Source: Desulfovibrio legallii
Lineage (GTDB): Bacteria > Desulfobacterota > Desulfovibrionia > Desulfovibrionales > Desulfovibrionaceae
NCBI RefSeq assembly: GCF_900102485.1
Contig: NZ_FNBX01000006.1
Span: 1 to 64,000 of the forward strand
Direction: 5' to 3'
Length of the DNA: 64,000 nt
How positions within the stretch are numbered: position 1 is the stretch's first letter; every line of letters starts with the position of its first letter. Made by a program: the position numbers and the translations under genes. The notes beneath the pieces were generated by a model that had not been told where the DNA came from, did not search any database, and saw only the letters and a list, made by a program, of their open reading frames with translations. This document shows positions 38,718-46,905 of the stretch, piece after piece.

Positions 38718-40091
38718 CTATCGGGCCGCCGCGGGCTTCCAGATTTCAAAGAACCGGGGGTAGCCCGGCAGCAGGGGCTGCTTCCGGCTCAGGTCCTTGC
38801 CTTTGAGGCCGGGGTAATCCGGCGCGTATCTGTAGGCGCGGTGGATCATATTGGTGAAGGTCTGGTGCGCGTTGGGCACGGCGTCCTCCCTGTCGGAAAA
38901 GATCGGTTTGGCCTTGCCCGCCATGATGGGGTTGACGAATTCCCAGACCACTTCGCCCGCCGGGGTTACTTCAAAAAGATGCCCCTGGTGCGTGGAGGTG
39001 ACCAGCACGTTGCCGTTAGGCAGGCGCTGGGCTGCGCCCTGGCGGTAGCTGAAGAAGCTGTTGGAGCCGTTGGCCGCATACTGCCAGACGATCTTGCCGG
39101 TCTTGAGGTCCACTTCAATAACGCGCGAGCGGTTGCCTTCGGGGCGTTCCGAGCCGTTGTCAAAGATCTGCACGTTGCCGTTGGGCAGCATGGTGGCGTT
39201 GTGTTCGCCGAAAACCTGCTGTGAACCGTCGTCGTACCAACCGGGACGCGCCCCCTGACCGTGCGTGGAGGGGTTGCCCCAGCGCTTGACGATTTTCCCG
39301 CTTTTTTTGTCCACAATAAACACTTCACTGAAGTTGCGGGAATTGAGCAGAACCTGATCGGTTTTCGGCAGGTACTGCACGGTATTGAAGTGCGACCAGT
39401 CGAAGCTGTCGTAGCCGGGCCCCACGGGCGTGGGCAGGGCGTAGTTGATGTCCAGCTGATCCGGCCCTGTGCCGATGTGATCCCAGGCGTGCCATTCCCA
39501 AACAGTTTTGCCGTTTGGGTCCACTTCGCGCACAAAATCCACCCAGAAATCGCGCACGACCTGGCCTTTGATCTTCACTTCTTCGGGCCAGGTGCCGGGT
39601 TTGCGCCCCTTGGCCTGGAATTCCGCCGGGGTTTTGCGTTCCCAGCCAAGCACCATGGTGTTGCCGTTGGGCAGGCGGTCGAAGCAATGGTGCTGGATCT
39701 CGTTCTCTGAGAGCATGCGGTAGGACCAGACCACATTGCTGTTCCAGTCCAGCTCTTCAATGATGCCGCCTGCGCCGCCGATTTTGGTCGGCTGCTCTTT
39801 GGGGGCCGCCGCCCGCAGCAGATTGCCGTTGGGCAGCAGGATGGCGTAGAGCCCAGGGGGGTACTTGCTCTGCCAGGTGTGGACAACATCGCCATTCATA
39901 TCAATAAGATATGTTGTTGTGCATTTTACCGTGGGCGCAAACAGCGTGTAGCCCTTAAAGGTTTTTTCCGGGGTATATTTGATGACGCCGGTGGGGCCGT
40001 CGTGGACCTCGTAGGCCGAGGCCCCCTGGGCAAAACCCAGCGCCAGCAGCGCCACTGTTCCTGCCAAAAGCGAACGGAGCGTCGTGTTCAT
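38718..40091 (-). CDS. exported arylsulfotransferase-like protein (ASST family)
   Basis: A 457-residue protein. Residues 1-26 form a signal peptide (LLAGTVALLALGFAQGASA before YEV). The mature part is a beta-propeller of the arylsulfotransferase family: repeated 'LLPNGNLL', 'RLPNGNTMVLGWE', 'MLPNGNVQIFDNGSE', 'RLPNGNVLVTSTHQGHLFEV' blades, and FDWSHFNTVQYLPKTDQVLL and FGEHNATMLP, which hold candidate substrate-site His residues. The family moves a sulfuryl group between phenolic compounds in the periplasm without PAPS. I could not place the nucleophile His with certainty. The start at 40091 has GGAGG about 11 nt upstream. It is read in the same direction as the porin, the SLC13 transporter and a second family member. 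Confidence 0.88.
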   Translation of the reverse strand: MNTTLRSLLAGTVALLALGFAQGASAYEVHDGPTGVIKYTPEKTFKGYTLFAPTVKCTTTYLIDMNGDVVHTWQSKYPPGLYAILLPNGNLLRAAAPKEQPTKIGGAGGIIEELDWNSNVVWSYRMLSENEIQHHCFDRLPNGNTMVLGWERKTPAEFQAKGRKPGTWPEEVKIKGQVVRDFWVDFVREVDPNGKTVWEWHAWDHIGTGPDQLDINYALPTPVGPGYDSFDWSHFNTVQYLPKTDQVLLNSRNFSEVFIVDKKSGKIVKRWGNPSTHGQGARPGWYDDGSQQVFGEHNATMLPNGNVQIFDNGSERPEGNRSRVIEVDLKTGKIVWQYAANGSNSFFSYRQGAAQRLPNGNVLVTSTHQGHLFEVTPAGEVVWEFVNPIMAGKAKPIFSDREDAVPNAHQTFTNMIHRAYRYAPDYPGLKGKDLSRKQPLLPGYPRFFEIWKPAAAR

Positions 40092-40118
40092 GATGCACCC
40101 TCCAGGAGGAATTTTTTT

Positions 40119-40336
40119 AGAGCAGATTCATTTTGAGAATATGCCCGCTCAAAGTTTACGGCACGCCAGTTTCGGCGCTTAACAGCGCAAATAACTTGCG
40201 CTTACGCTACACGGCGGGCGTCTTGCAACGTTGAGAAGGCATATTCTCAACGTTGCAAGACGCGCACTTTGATGTTTTCCAGCCCAATGCAGGCTTTATT
40301 CTGGCGTCTGCTCACGCAGTTTCCAGGGCAATTTCA
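40119..40336 (+). repeat. dispersed intergenic repeat, copy D (with extra palindrome)
   Basis: TTTGAGAATATGCCCGCTCA, GGCACGCCAGTTTCGGCGCT, TAACAGCGCAAATAACTTGC, GCTTACGCTACACGGCGGGC, then an inserted palindrome, then TCTGCTCACGCAGTTTCCAG and GGGCAATTTC. The palindrome has 17-bp arms TCTTGCAACGTTGAGAA (40221-40237) and TTCTCAACGTTGCAAGA (40244-40260). It lies between the arylsulfotransferase gene start and the porin stop. Confidence 0.88.
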
Positions 40337-40348
40337 AAGCGAAATTGC

Positions 40349-41935
40349 CTAAAAGGCGTAGATAACGTTCAGGGAGGCCTTCCAGGCGTCCTTCATGTTC
40401 AGGCTGGTGCCGGCGATGTTCTGGTATTTGCCCCAGACGTCCTTATCCAGCCAAAGGTGGATATAGCCCAGCTCGCCCACAAAGGTCAGGTTTTCCGTGG
40501 CCTTGAACTTGTTGTCCAGGTTCACTTCAATGCCCGTATCCGACGTGGTGAGGTAGGTGCCGAAGGAATTGAAGTCCGTATTGTTGCGGTAGATCTGGCG
40601 GCCGTCGTTATCCACGGCCTGGCGTCCCGTGATGTAGGAGGCCATCTTGGTGTTGTTGGTGCCGCCGAAGTAGTTGACGCGCAGGGTGTGGGTAAGGTTC
40701 TCCAGCGAGGGGATATCTTTGACGCGCGCGCCCACGCCCCAGGTGCCCGTGGGGTTTGTGCCCAGAATGCCTTTGCCGCCGCCGATGATGGGGTTGCCCC
40801 GGTAGCCGAAGGTGGACAGGGAATTGGTCAGGTTGTTGGTGGTGGTAAGGTAGGGCATGCGTTCCGAGCCGTTGCGGGGGTTGTCGTCATCGCCGCTGAA
40901 GTACCAGCCGTAAAGGCCGGGCAGGCCCCATTCCGTGGCATATTCGGCCACCAGCATGCCGTACCAGCCCTGGCGGTTGAGGTAGTCCCGACCGTGGTTC
41001 ACGCTGCCGTACACAAAATCCCAGCTCAGGCGGAAGGGATCCAGCATGGTCCACTGGCCGGTCAGGCCGCCCCAGCCCATGGTGCTGTACTGGTCGCTCC
41101 AGAGGGTGGATTGCGGCCGCACGCTGCTGAAAGCCGCCGGGTAGAGACCATCGCGCAGCTGCAGGCCGTCGATGCGCTGGTTGGCGTTGTGGTTGGCCAG
41201 GGTAAAGGTTTTGCTGCCGCCGGGGGCGTCAGTGATCATGTTGCTTGTGAGCAGTGTGTTGGGGCCCATAGCCCCGCCCATGCCCCAGGGCGTGATTTTG
41301 AGCCCTTCAAAGGTCAACGGCACGGAGAGGACAAACAGATCAAAATTGTCCATGTAGTTTTGCGGCTGCGCGGCATTGCCCGTCCAGTTGTCGTTGTAGA
41401 GGCGCATCCACACGCCCGTGATGCTCACATAGGGGTTGAACTTCCAGGAGGCGGTGATGCCCGCCACATCGTCCTGGAAGACGGGGCTGTCCAGGGCGAA
41501 GCCGGGCAGCTTGACGCCCTGCAGGCCCATGCGCAGCTTAAGGGCGGTGTGGGGGACCATCCAGTCGATATAGGACTGTTTGACCTTGACCAGCGTGCCG
41601 TCCGCGCCCAGCGCCCCGCCCTGGGAGGCCGTGCCCCAGCGCTGTTCGCCGATTTCAAAAAACACGGTTCCGGAAAGGCTTTCTGAAGCCACGGCGTGCA
41701 GTTGCAGGTGCAGGCGCTGCATGGCTTCAAATTCGTCGCGCTGCTGGCGTACCGCAGCCCACTGCTGGCCCACGGTGTGGTTGCCCCGGCGGTCTTTCCC
41801 CATGAAGTTGCCGCCGTTGATGTAGTCAAAGGCAAACTGCCAGCTTCCCTTGACCTGAAAATCCACCGCCCGGCCTTGTCCGGCTGCGCCCAGCACCAGG
41901 CCCGCAGCCAGCAGCAATGTAGCCAACCTTTTCAT
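40349..41935 (-). CDS. outer-membrane porin (Desulfovibrio homotrimeric-porin type)
   Basis: A 528-residue protein with a signal peptide (residues 1-23, LLLAAGLVLGAAGQGRA) and an outer-membrane barrel pattern ending in Phe (ASLNVIYAF). Alternating hydrophobic strands and Trp/Tyr girdles fill the length (GSWQFAFDYINGGNFMG, FNPYVSITGVWMRLYNDNW). This type is common in Desulfovibrio and is named outer-membrane homotrimeric porin there; that identity is a judgement from the style. The start at 41935 has AGGAGG 6 nt upstream. It is co-directional with the transporter (30 nt downstream of it) and the two ASST-type genes, so it probably admits the same anions. Confidence 0.82.
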   Translation of the reverse strand: MKRLATLLLAAGLVLGAAGQGRAVDFQVKGSWQFAFDYINGGNFMGKDRRGNHTVGQQWAAVRQQRDEFEAMQRLHLQLHAVASESLSGTVFFEIGEQRWGTASQGGALGADGTLVKVKQSYIDWMVPHTALKLRMGLQGVKLPGFALDSPVFQDDVAGITASWKFNPYVSITGVWMRLYNDNWTGNAAQPQNYMDNFDLFVLSVPLTFEGLKITPWGMGGAMGPNTLLTSNMITDAPGGSKTFTLANHNANQRIDGLQLRDGLYPAAFSSVRPQSTLWSDQYSTMGWGGLTGQWTMLDPFRLSWDFVYGSVNHGRDYLNRQGWYGMLVAEYATEWGLPGLYGWYFSGDDDNPRNGSERMPYLTTTNNLTNSLSTFGYRGNPIIGGGKGILGTNPTGTWGVGARVKDIPSLENLTHTLRVNYFGGTNNTKMASYITGRQAVDNDGRQIYRNNTDFNSFGTYLTTSDTGIEVNLDNKFKATENLTFVGELGYIHLWLDKDVWGKYQNIAGTSLNMKDAWKASLNVIYAF

Positions 41936-41965
41936 CTTCGCCTCCTTCCTTGTTTAGTACGATCT

Positions 41966-43366
41966 TCAGCCCAGCATGCGCCAGTAGGGCATGGCAATAA
42001 AGGCCACAAAGGCTCCTGCCAGAAAAATGCGCAGCGCCATTACCAGAACCATATCTTTGAAATTGATGTAGCCGGAGCTGAAGAAGTAGAGGTACAATGC
42101 GTACTCATAGGGGAAGATGAGATTATCCAGGCCATACTGGAACGAAAAGTACAGAAGGCGCGGATCAATGCCCATCTGCATGCCCAGCTCGGTGATGGGC
42201 GTGGAAAGGGTGGATGTGGCCGCCAGCGGCATCAGCAGAAAGTTGACGGCCACGCCCACGGCGTAGGAGCAAAGCCCGGCCAGGGTGGTGCCCGTTTCGC
42301 TGAACAGCGGCAGCACCAGCCCGGCCAGCCAGTGGGTTACTTTGAGGTAGCCCCCGGCCGCGCCGATGGCCATGCAGCCCATAACGAAGAAAAGCGGCGC
42401 AAAGTTGACGGAGGCCAGGCGCTTGCCGTCCATAAGGCTGACGCCGGGCAGGAAGGCGGCGGACATGATGAGCACCAGCACCGTGCCGGCGCTGAGGTGG
42501 TGCAGCTTGTCCGTGGCGAGCAGGATCAGGGTGACGCAGAGCAGGATCAGCGCGCGCTTCTGCTCGTCTGTCATAACGCCCAGCGCCTGGTGCTGCTGGC
42601 AGACAATGGCGTGCAGTTTTTCCTTATTCACCGAGGTGCGCAGCACCAGCAGCACGATGCCCAGGGACATGGCCGTGTAGAGCATGGCCGGCGGGAAATT
42701 GAATTTGGCGTATTCCATCCAGCTGGTGTGGGTGCCCATCACCTTGTCCGCCAGGCCCATGCCCATGACCAGGTCGCCCGCGCCGGTGAGGTAGGCCAGC
42801 TTGGTGGAGCCCACGGCCAGGCAGGTGCCCAGCACAATGGCCGTGGCTTCCCGGCTTTTGGGCTTGAAGTCCAGGGCGTCGCACAGGGCCAGGGCCACGG
42901 CGCAGAAAATGGCGGCCTTGCCCATAATGGAGGGCACCAGCGGGGCTACGATGACCGCGCCCAGGGTAATGCCCGCCAGCGCCCCGGCAAAGCTGCCGCC
43001 GGTGAGCTTGACGCAGGTCAGGGCGATGCGCTTGCCAAGGTTCGTGGCCTGAATGATTTTGCCAAGGGTAAAGCCGCCGATGACGATAATGGCCACATCC
43101 GAAAGCCAGGGGGCGAAGACCACCTTCTGGGGCACGCCGCAGAGCAGGACGTAGAGGATGGGCAGCAAGATGCCCACGGCCACGTCATTCAGCGTATCCA
43201 GCGCCCAGGCGCAGACAGCCCAGAGGGTTACGGCCAGAAAGGCCAGCATGGGCGGCGTCAGGCTGCCATCGTGCGGCAGCAAATAATACGCCGCCAGGGG
43301 CAGAACCAGAGAAAACGCCCACTTGGCCAGCAGCCCGGGGGTCAGGTCCGAAGTTTTGAGCAGCAT
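41966..43366 (-). CDS. SLC13/DASS-family anion transporter
   Basis: A 466-residue inner-membrane protein with about 12 hydrophobic segments. It has the SLC13-type layout: SDVAIIVIGGFTLGKIIQAT, then TGGSFAGALAGITLGAVIVA with LVPSIMGKAAIF, and the second half SAAFLPGVSLMDGKRLASVN, FLLMPLAATSTLSTPITELG and a C-terminal FPYEYALYLYFFSSGYI. Members carry sulfate, dicarboxylates or similar anions with Na+. The start at 43366 has AGGAGA 9 nt upstream. Its position between the porin and the second ASST gene suggests a sulfated substrate or the released anion. Confidence 0.85.
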   Translation of the reverse strand: MLLKTSDLTPGLLAKWAFSLVLPLAAYYLLPHDGSLTPPMLAFLAVTLWAVCAWALDTLNDVAVGILLPILYVLLCGVPQKVVFAPWLSDVAIIVIGGFTLGKIIQATNLGKRIALTCVKLTGGSFAGALAGITLGAVIVAPLVPSIMGKAAIFCAVALALCDALDFKPKSREATAIVLGTCLAVGSTKLAYLTGAGDLVMGMGLADKVMGTHTSWMEYAKFNFPPAMLYTAMSLGIVLLVLRTSVNKEKLHAIVCQQHQALGVMTDEQKRALILLCVTLILLATDKLHHLSAGTVLVLIMSAAFLPGVSLMDGKRLASVNFAPLFFVMGCMAIGAAGGYLKVTHWLAGLVLPLFSETGTTLAGLCSYAVGVAVNFLLMPLAATSTLSTPITELGMQMGIDPRLLYFSFQYGLDNLIFPYEYALYLYFFSSGYINFKDMVLVMALRIFLAGAFVAFIAMPYWRMLG

Positions 43367-43394
43367 AGGGCAGATCTCCTGCGGAGGTGTGGGG

Positions 43395-43431
43395 GGACGA
43401 CCCCGCCCGCGTCGGGCGGGCGGGGTCGTCC
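43395..43431. other. 15-bp perfect intercistronic hairpin
   Basis: GGACGACCCCGCCCG / CGGGCGGGGTCGTCC with a 7-nt loop, between the stop of the second ASST gene (43439) and the start of the transporter (43366). It has no T-run on either side, so it is more likely a partial terminator or mRNA-stability element than a full terminator. Confidence 0.8.
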
Positions 43432-43438
43432 GGAGGGT

Positions 43439-44887
43439 TTAGTCCTTGGGGTCTTCCACGGAGGCCACGCACAAGGCGTTGCTGCCCTCGTAGGGCTGGC
43501 AGCCTTCCACGCTGACTTCCTTGGCCCTGTCGCCGGCGGCAGCGGCGCCGGGCACGCGGAAGGTGGTCACATCCAGGGGCGCAATGGGGGTTTCAGCCGG
43601 TTTTTGCGCCTGGGGCACCCATTCGTAGGGCACGCGGTAGGCGCGGTAGGTCATGTTCATGGGCACATGCTTGCCCCAGTAAGGCGAAATGAATTCCCAG
43701 ACGATTTCGTGATCCGCCGTCACCTCAAACACGCGGCCGTCGGAGCCTTCGGTGATCAGCGTATTGCCGTTGGGCAGGCGCTGCATGCCACTGATAAAGG
43801 GGCTGTAGAAGCGGCTGCTGTCCATGGGTTCCAGGAAGCCGGCTTCTTTGGGCGTGTACTGCCACACGATTTTGAGGCTGACGGGGTCTATCTCCAGCAC
43901 GCGGGAGTGGTCGCGCAGGGCGGCTTTGACGCCGGTAGGCGCGCCGGGGTTGGGCACGTCGTAGCCGCCCCAGCCGCCGTTGTCGAACACAAGGATGTTG
44001 CCCGCGCCGGGCAGGCCGTGGGGCACCATGTGGGCGTGGTGCTGGCCGATGATCCAGCCGATGGCCTTAAGCTCCGGCGTGGTGTCGTAGTCCGGCCCGA
44101 TCTTCCAGGTGATCTTGCCGGTCTTTTTGCTGATGATGAAGATGATGTTGGTTTCCCGGCCGTCCACAATGATGTTGTCGGGGTGGAAGCGCTCGTCCCC
44201 GGCGTCGTACCATTTGTTGGGGCCAAGCACGGACATGGAGTTGATGTGCATCCAGTCGCCCATGCCTTCGGGCTGGGTGGGGCGGTAGTTGGGGTTGCGG
44301 CAGAGGGTGTTTTTGGGGCCTTCGCGGAAGCCCATTTCGTTAAAGTGCTCGTTGCACGACCACTCCCAGAGGATGTCGCCGTTCCAGTCCACTTCCAGGA
44401 TCAGATCGTCCAGGAGCTGCTTGTCGCTGATTGCGCTATTGCGCACATTGCGGTGGGCAAGGACCAGGGTTTTGCCTTCCAGCGCCTTGGGCTCCATGCC
44501 GGGCGCGTAGTAGCCCACGGGGTTGCCTTCACGCTGAAAATCGTGGTGATAGCGGGCCATCCAGCGGCCGGGGATGCCGGGATCCTCAATAAATTCGTTT
44601 TGGTCGAATTTCCAGACAATATTGCCGTCCCAATCCACCTGGACAACGTCAAGGCCATCCTGCACACTGTATTTGCCGCTGCGGCGGCCGCGGCTCGTGA
44701 CAAGATAGCCGCCGGGAAGGATTTTATTGGGCATGCCGTGCACGCCCTTCCAGACGTTTACTTCACGGCCGTTCATATCCATAAGTACAGCGCCGATCTC
44801 CTGCGCCTGAAATATGGTGTAGCCGCCCCAGCACTTTTCCGGTTTGAAAAGTGTAACACCAGTAGGATAGATTGTCGGATGGCCCAT
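43439..44887 (-). CDS. arylsulfotransferase-like protein without signal peptide
   Basis: A 482-residue protein of the same propeller family. It starts MGHPTIYPTGVTLFKPEKCW at 44887 (AAGGAG 7-8 nt upstream), with no hydrophobic leader, so it should stay in the cytoplasm unless exported by another route. Family blades are clear: MDMNGREVNVWKGVHGMPNK, VVQVDWDGNIVWKFDQNEFI, LEVDWNGDILWEWSCNEH, WMHINSMSVLGPNKWYDAGD, IIGQHHAHMVPHGLPGAGNI, LVFDNGGWGGYDV, MQRLPNGNTLITEGSDGRVF. The C-terminal ~50 residues are Ala/Pro-rich with a Cys in EGCQPYEG. It is the first gene of the run that continues through the transporter, porin and exported ASST. A divergent Crp-type regulator lies 210 nt away. Confidence 0.85.
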   Translation of the reverse strand: MGHPTIYPTGVTLFKPEKCWGGYTIFQAQEIGAVLMDMNGREVNVWKGVHGMPNKILPGGYLVTSRGRRSGKYSVQDGLDVVQVDWDGNIVWKFDQNEFIEDPGIPGRWMARYHHDFQREGNPVGYYAPGMEPKALEGKTLVLAHRNVRNSAISDKQLLDDLILEVDWNGDILWEWSCNEHFNEMGFREGPKNTLCRNPNYRPTQPEGMGDWMHINSMSVLGPNKWYDAGDERFHPDNIIVDGRETNIIFIISKKTGKITWKIGPDYDTTPELKAIGWIIGQHHAHMVPHGLPGAGNILVFDNGGWGGYDVPNPGAPTGVKAALRDHSRVLEIDPVSLKIVWQYTPKEAGFLEPMDSSRFYSPFISGMQRLPNGNTLITEGSDGRVFEVTADHEIVWEFISPYWGKHVPMNMTYRAYRVPYEWVPQAQKPAETPIAPLDVTTFRVPGAAAAGDRAKEVSVEGCQPYEGSNALCVASVEDPKD

Positions 44888-44919
44888 ACTGAACTCCTTA
44901 TGTTTTTTGTTTGCGTAAC

Positions 44920-44994
44920 CTTGGGGATGCCGCCCCAAAAATTTTTTTGGAATGGTAACAGCAAATAATACTTTGATTTCCATTCCATGGTCAG
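44920..44994 (-). promoter_or_regulatory. promoter/operator candidate upstream of the ASST-like operon
   Basis: On the minus strand CTGACC (44994-44989), 18 nt, TATTAT (44970-44965) is a sigma-70-like pair. Inverted arms TGGAATGG / CCATTCCA lie at 44987-44980 (in the spacer) and 44955-44948 (after the -10). A leader stem TTGGGG / CCCCAA lies at 44921-44938, about 34 nt before the start codon. The Crp-type regulator at 45098 may bind here. Confidence 0.45.
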
Positions 44995-45097
44995 AGCATA
45001 TGTCCGTTTGTTGATTTTGCGTGTTCCAATTGCAACATTTTTCACATTCTGTTTCATTTAGCATTGAGCCTACCCGGCAAGCATGGAGGATTCTACG

Positions 45098-45772
45098 ATG
45101 CGAAAAAAATCTGAACACGGCTGTTCGCGCGGTATGGCCTTCAAAGAAATGGACAATATGAACACCCCCTGGCGTGCGGTGCTGCACCTGGGCAAGCGGG
45201 TGGCCTGGCCCAAGGGGCACCGCGTGCAGTTCGGGCGCGCGCTGTATTTTCTGGAATGTGGAAAAGTGCGCTTAACGCACCAGAATCTGGAGGGGGTGGA
45301 AAAAATCCTCTGGTATATTCAGGGCGGCTGCCTGTTCGGTGAAACGCCTTTTTTTGATCCCATGCCGGCGGAAAGCTATTTCTCCTGCGTTACGGACTGT
45401 ATTGCCTATGAATTTACGCAGGACGCCCTGAAAGAAATCAGCAAAAACAGGCCGGATCTGATTATCAATCTACTGGAATCCATGTCGCGGAAGCTGCGGA
45501 TACTGTCCAATCAGGCGTCTTCGCTGTATCTGGACAATGTGCTGGTGCGCACATGCAAGTTCCTGGCCCAGCGGCTGCAGCCGGGGTCGGACCCGCTTAA
45601 GGCGGAGCTGGGCATGTCGCGGCAGGAGATGGCCTCGTTGCTCGGCGTGCACCGCATTTCACTTTATAAGGTGCTGCGGCAACAGGAAGAAAGCGGGATG
45701 TTCGGTCCCTTTACCCGGGACAGCATCATTATTCTGCAGCCGGAGGCTTTTTTTAAACTTGTGGAGAGCTGA
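45098..45772 (+). CDS. Crp/Fnr-family transcription regulator
   Basis: A 224-residue regulator. The N-terminal cyclic-nucleotide-binding-type domain is visible (RALYFLECGKVRLTHQNLEG, GGCLFGETPFFDPMPAES). The C-terminal HTH is LGMSRQEMASLLGVHRISLY, followed by a wing and a hydrophobic end. Cys residues in the N-terminus (one in HGCSRG, others in the beta-barrel) do not show the Fnr [4Fe-4S] spacing, so it may sense a small ligand or heme rather than oxygen. The start at 45098 has GGAGGA 7 nt upstream; an ATG at 45083 lacks one. It is divergent from the ASST-type operon and is the obvious local controller. Confidence 0.9.
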   Translation: MRKKSEHGCSRGMAFKEMDNMNTPWRAVLHLGKRVAWPKGHRVQFGRALYFLECGKVRLTHQNLEGVEKILWYIQGGCLFGETPFFDPMPAESYFSCVTDCIAYEFTQDALKEISKNRPDLIINLLESMSRKLRILSNQASSLYLDNVLVRTCKFLAQRLQPGSDPLKAELGMSRQEMASLLGVHRISLYKVLRQQEESGMFGPFTRDSIIILQPEAFFKLVES

Positions 45773-45834
45773 GGCAGAGCGGAAAGGGGAAGAAAGGCGG
45801 TAAAAGCGGCCTGCCGCCGGGGGCGCGGGCCGCG

Positions 45835-46905
45835 TCAGGCATCGTTGAACTGCGTGGCAATTTTTTCAAACCTGTCCTGAATGGCCAGAAAGGCGTCCAC
45901 CACATCGGGGTCGAACTGGCTGCCCTTGCCGTCCCCGATGATGGCCGCCGCGGTCGCGTGGGGCATGGGCGCTTTGTACACGCGCCGGCTGCGCAGGGCG
46001 TCGTAAACGTCCGCAAGGCTCATGAGGCGGGCGGCAAGGGGGATTTCCTCCCCTTTGAGCCCGCGCGGATAGCCTTTGCCGTCCCAGCGTTCGTGGTGGC
46101 AGTAGGCGATGTCGCTGGCCACGCGCAGAAAGGAATTTTCCCCCAGCATCTGGTCCGCGGCGGAGAGCACGGCCCAGCCGTGTACGGTATGGGTCTTCAT
46201 GGCCTCATACTCTTCGTCGGTGAGGGGGCCGGGCTTGTGCAGCACCGTGTCCGCAATGGCCACCTTGCCCACGTCGTGCAGCGGCGCGGAAAGGTAGAGC
46301 CAGAAAATGGCGTCGGCGTCGAGCTGGTCCGCATACCGGGGCAGGCTGGCCAGTTGTTCCGCCAGGGCTTTGACGTAGCTCTGCGTGCGGCGGATGTGCG
46401 CGCCCGTCTCCGTGTCGCGCCATTCGGCCAGGCTTGCCATGGCGATGATGGTGGCTTCCTGGGTCAGGGAAAGCTGCCGGGTGCGTTCGCGCACCAGCTC
46501 GTTAAGGTGGTCGCGGTAGCGTTTGTACCTGAGCTGGTTGGCCACCCGGTTGCGCACCAGCGAGGCCCGGAAGGGCTTGATGACGTAGTCCTGCGCGCCC
46601 AGGGAGAGCCCCGTGGCCTCGTCGGTTTCTTCGTTCTGGGCGGTGATGAACATGATGGGGATGTCGCGGGTGGCGGCGTCCCCCTTAAGACGGCGGCAGA
46701 CTTCATAACCGTCCATGCCGGGCATGATCACGTCCAGCAGGATAAGGTCCGGCGGCTGACGACGGGCCAGGCGCAGGGCGTCCGGCCCGTTTTTGGCGAA
46801 CATGATGGTGTAGTCGTCGCGCAGGCTCTCGCTGAGGATGCGCAGGTTTTCCGGCGCGTCGTCCACCAGCAGCACGCGAAAGCGCTTGTTGTCCGGGAAG
46901 GGCAT
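45835..46905 (-). CDS. response regulator with HD-GYP output domain
   Basis: A 356-residue two-domain regulator. The receiver (about 10-125) has RVLLVDDAPENLRILSESLR, the phospho-Asp in DLILLDVIMPGMDGYEVCRR and the Lys near LGAQDYVIKPF. The HD-GYP domain (about 165-350) has the HD in LSAPLHDVGKVAIAD, HERWDGKGYPRGLKGEEIPL, and a related DVYDALRS. HD-GYP enzymes break down cyclic-di-GMP. The start at 46905 overlaps the stop of the lipoprotein gene by one base (TAATG). It is the last gene of the Mla-type run, which is unusual. The matching kinase is not in the window. Confidence 0.93.
   Translation of the reverse strand: MPFPDNKRFRVLLVDDAPENLRILSESLRDDYTIMFAKNGPDALRLARRQPPDLILLDVIMPGMDGYEVCRRLKGDAATRDIPIMFITAQNEETDEATGLSLGAQDYVIKPFRASLVRNRVANQLRYKRYRDHLNELVRERTRQLSLTQEATIIAMASLAEWRDTETGAHIRRTQSYVKALAEQLASLPRYADQLDADAIFWLYLSAPLHDVGKVAIADTVLHKPGPLTDEEYEAMKTHTVHGWAVLSAADQMLGENSFLRVASDIAYCHHERWDGKGYPRGLKGEEIPLAARLMSLADVYDALRSRRVYKAPMPHATAAAIIGDGKGSQFDPDVVDAFLAIQDRFEKIATQFNDA

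Noticed and set aside
41696..44968. Plus-strand open frame of about 1090 codons opposite the porin, transporter and ASST genes
   Set aside because: Antisense shadow of three recognised genes; it spans their gaps and has no family signal.
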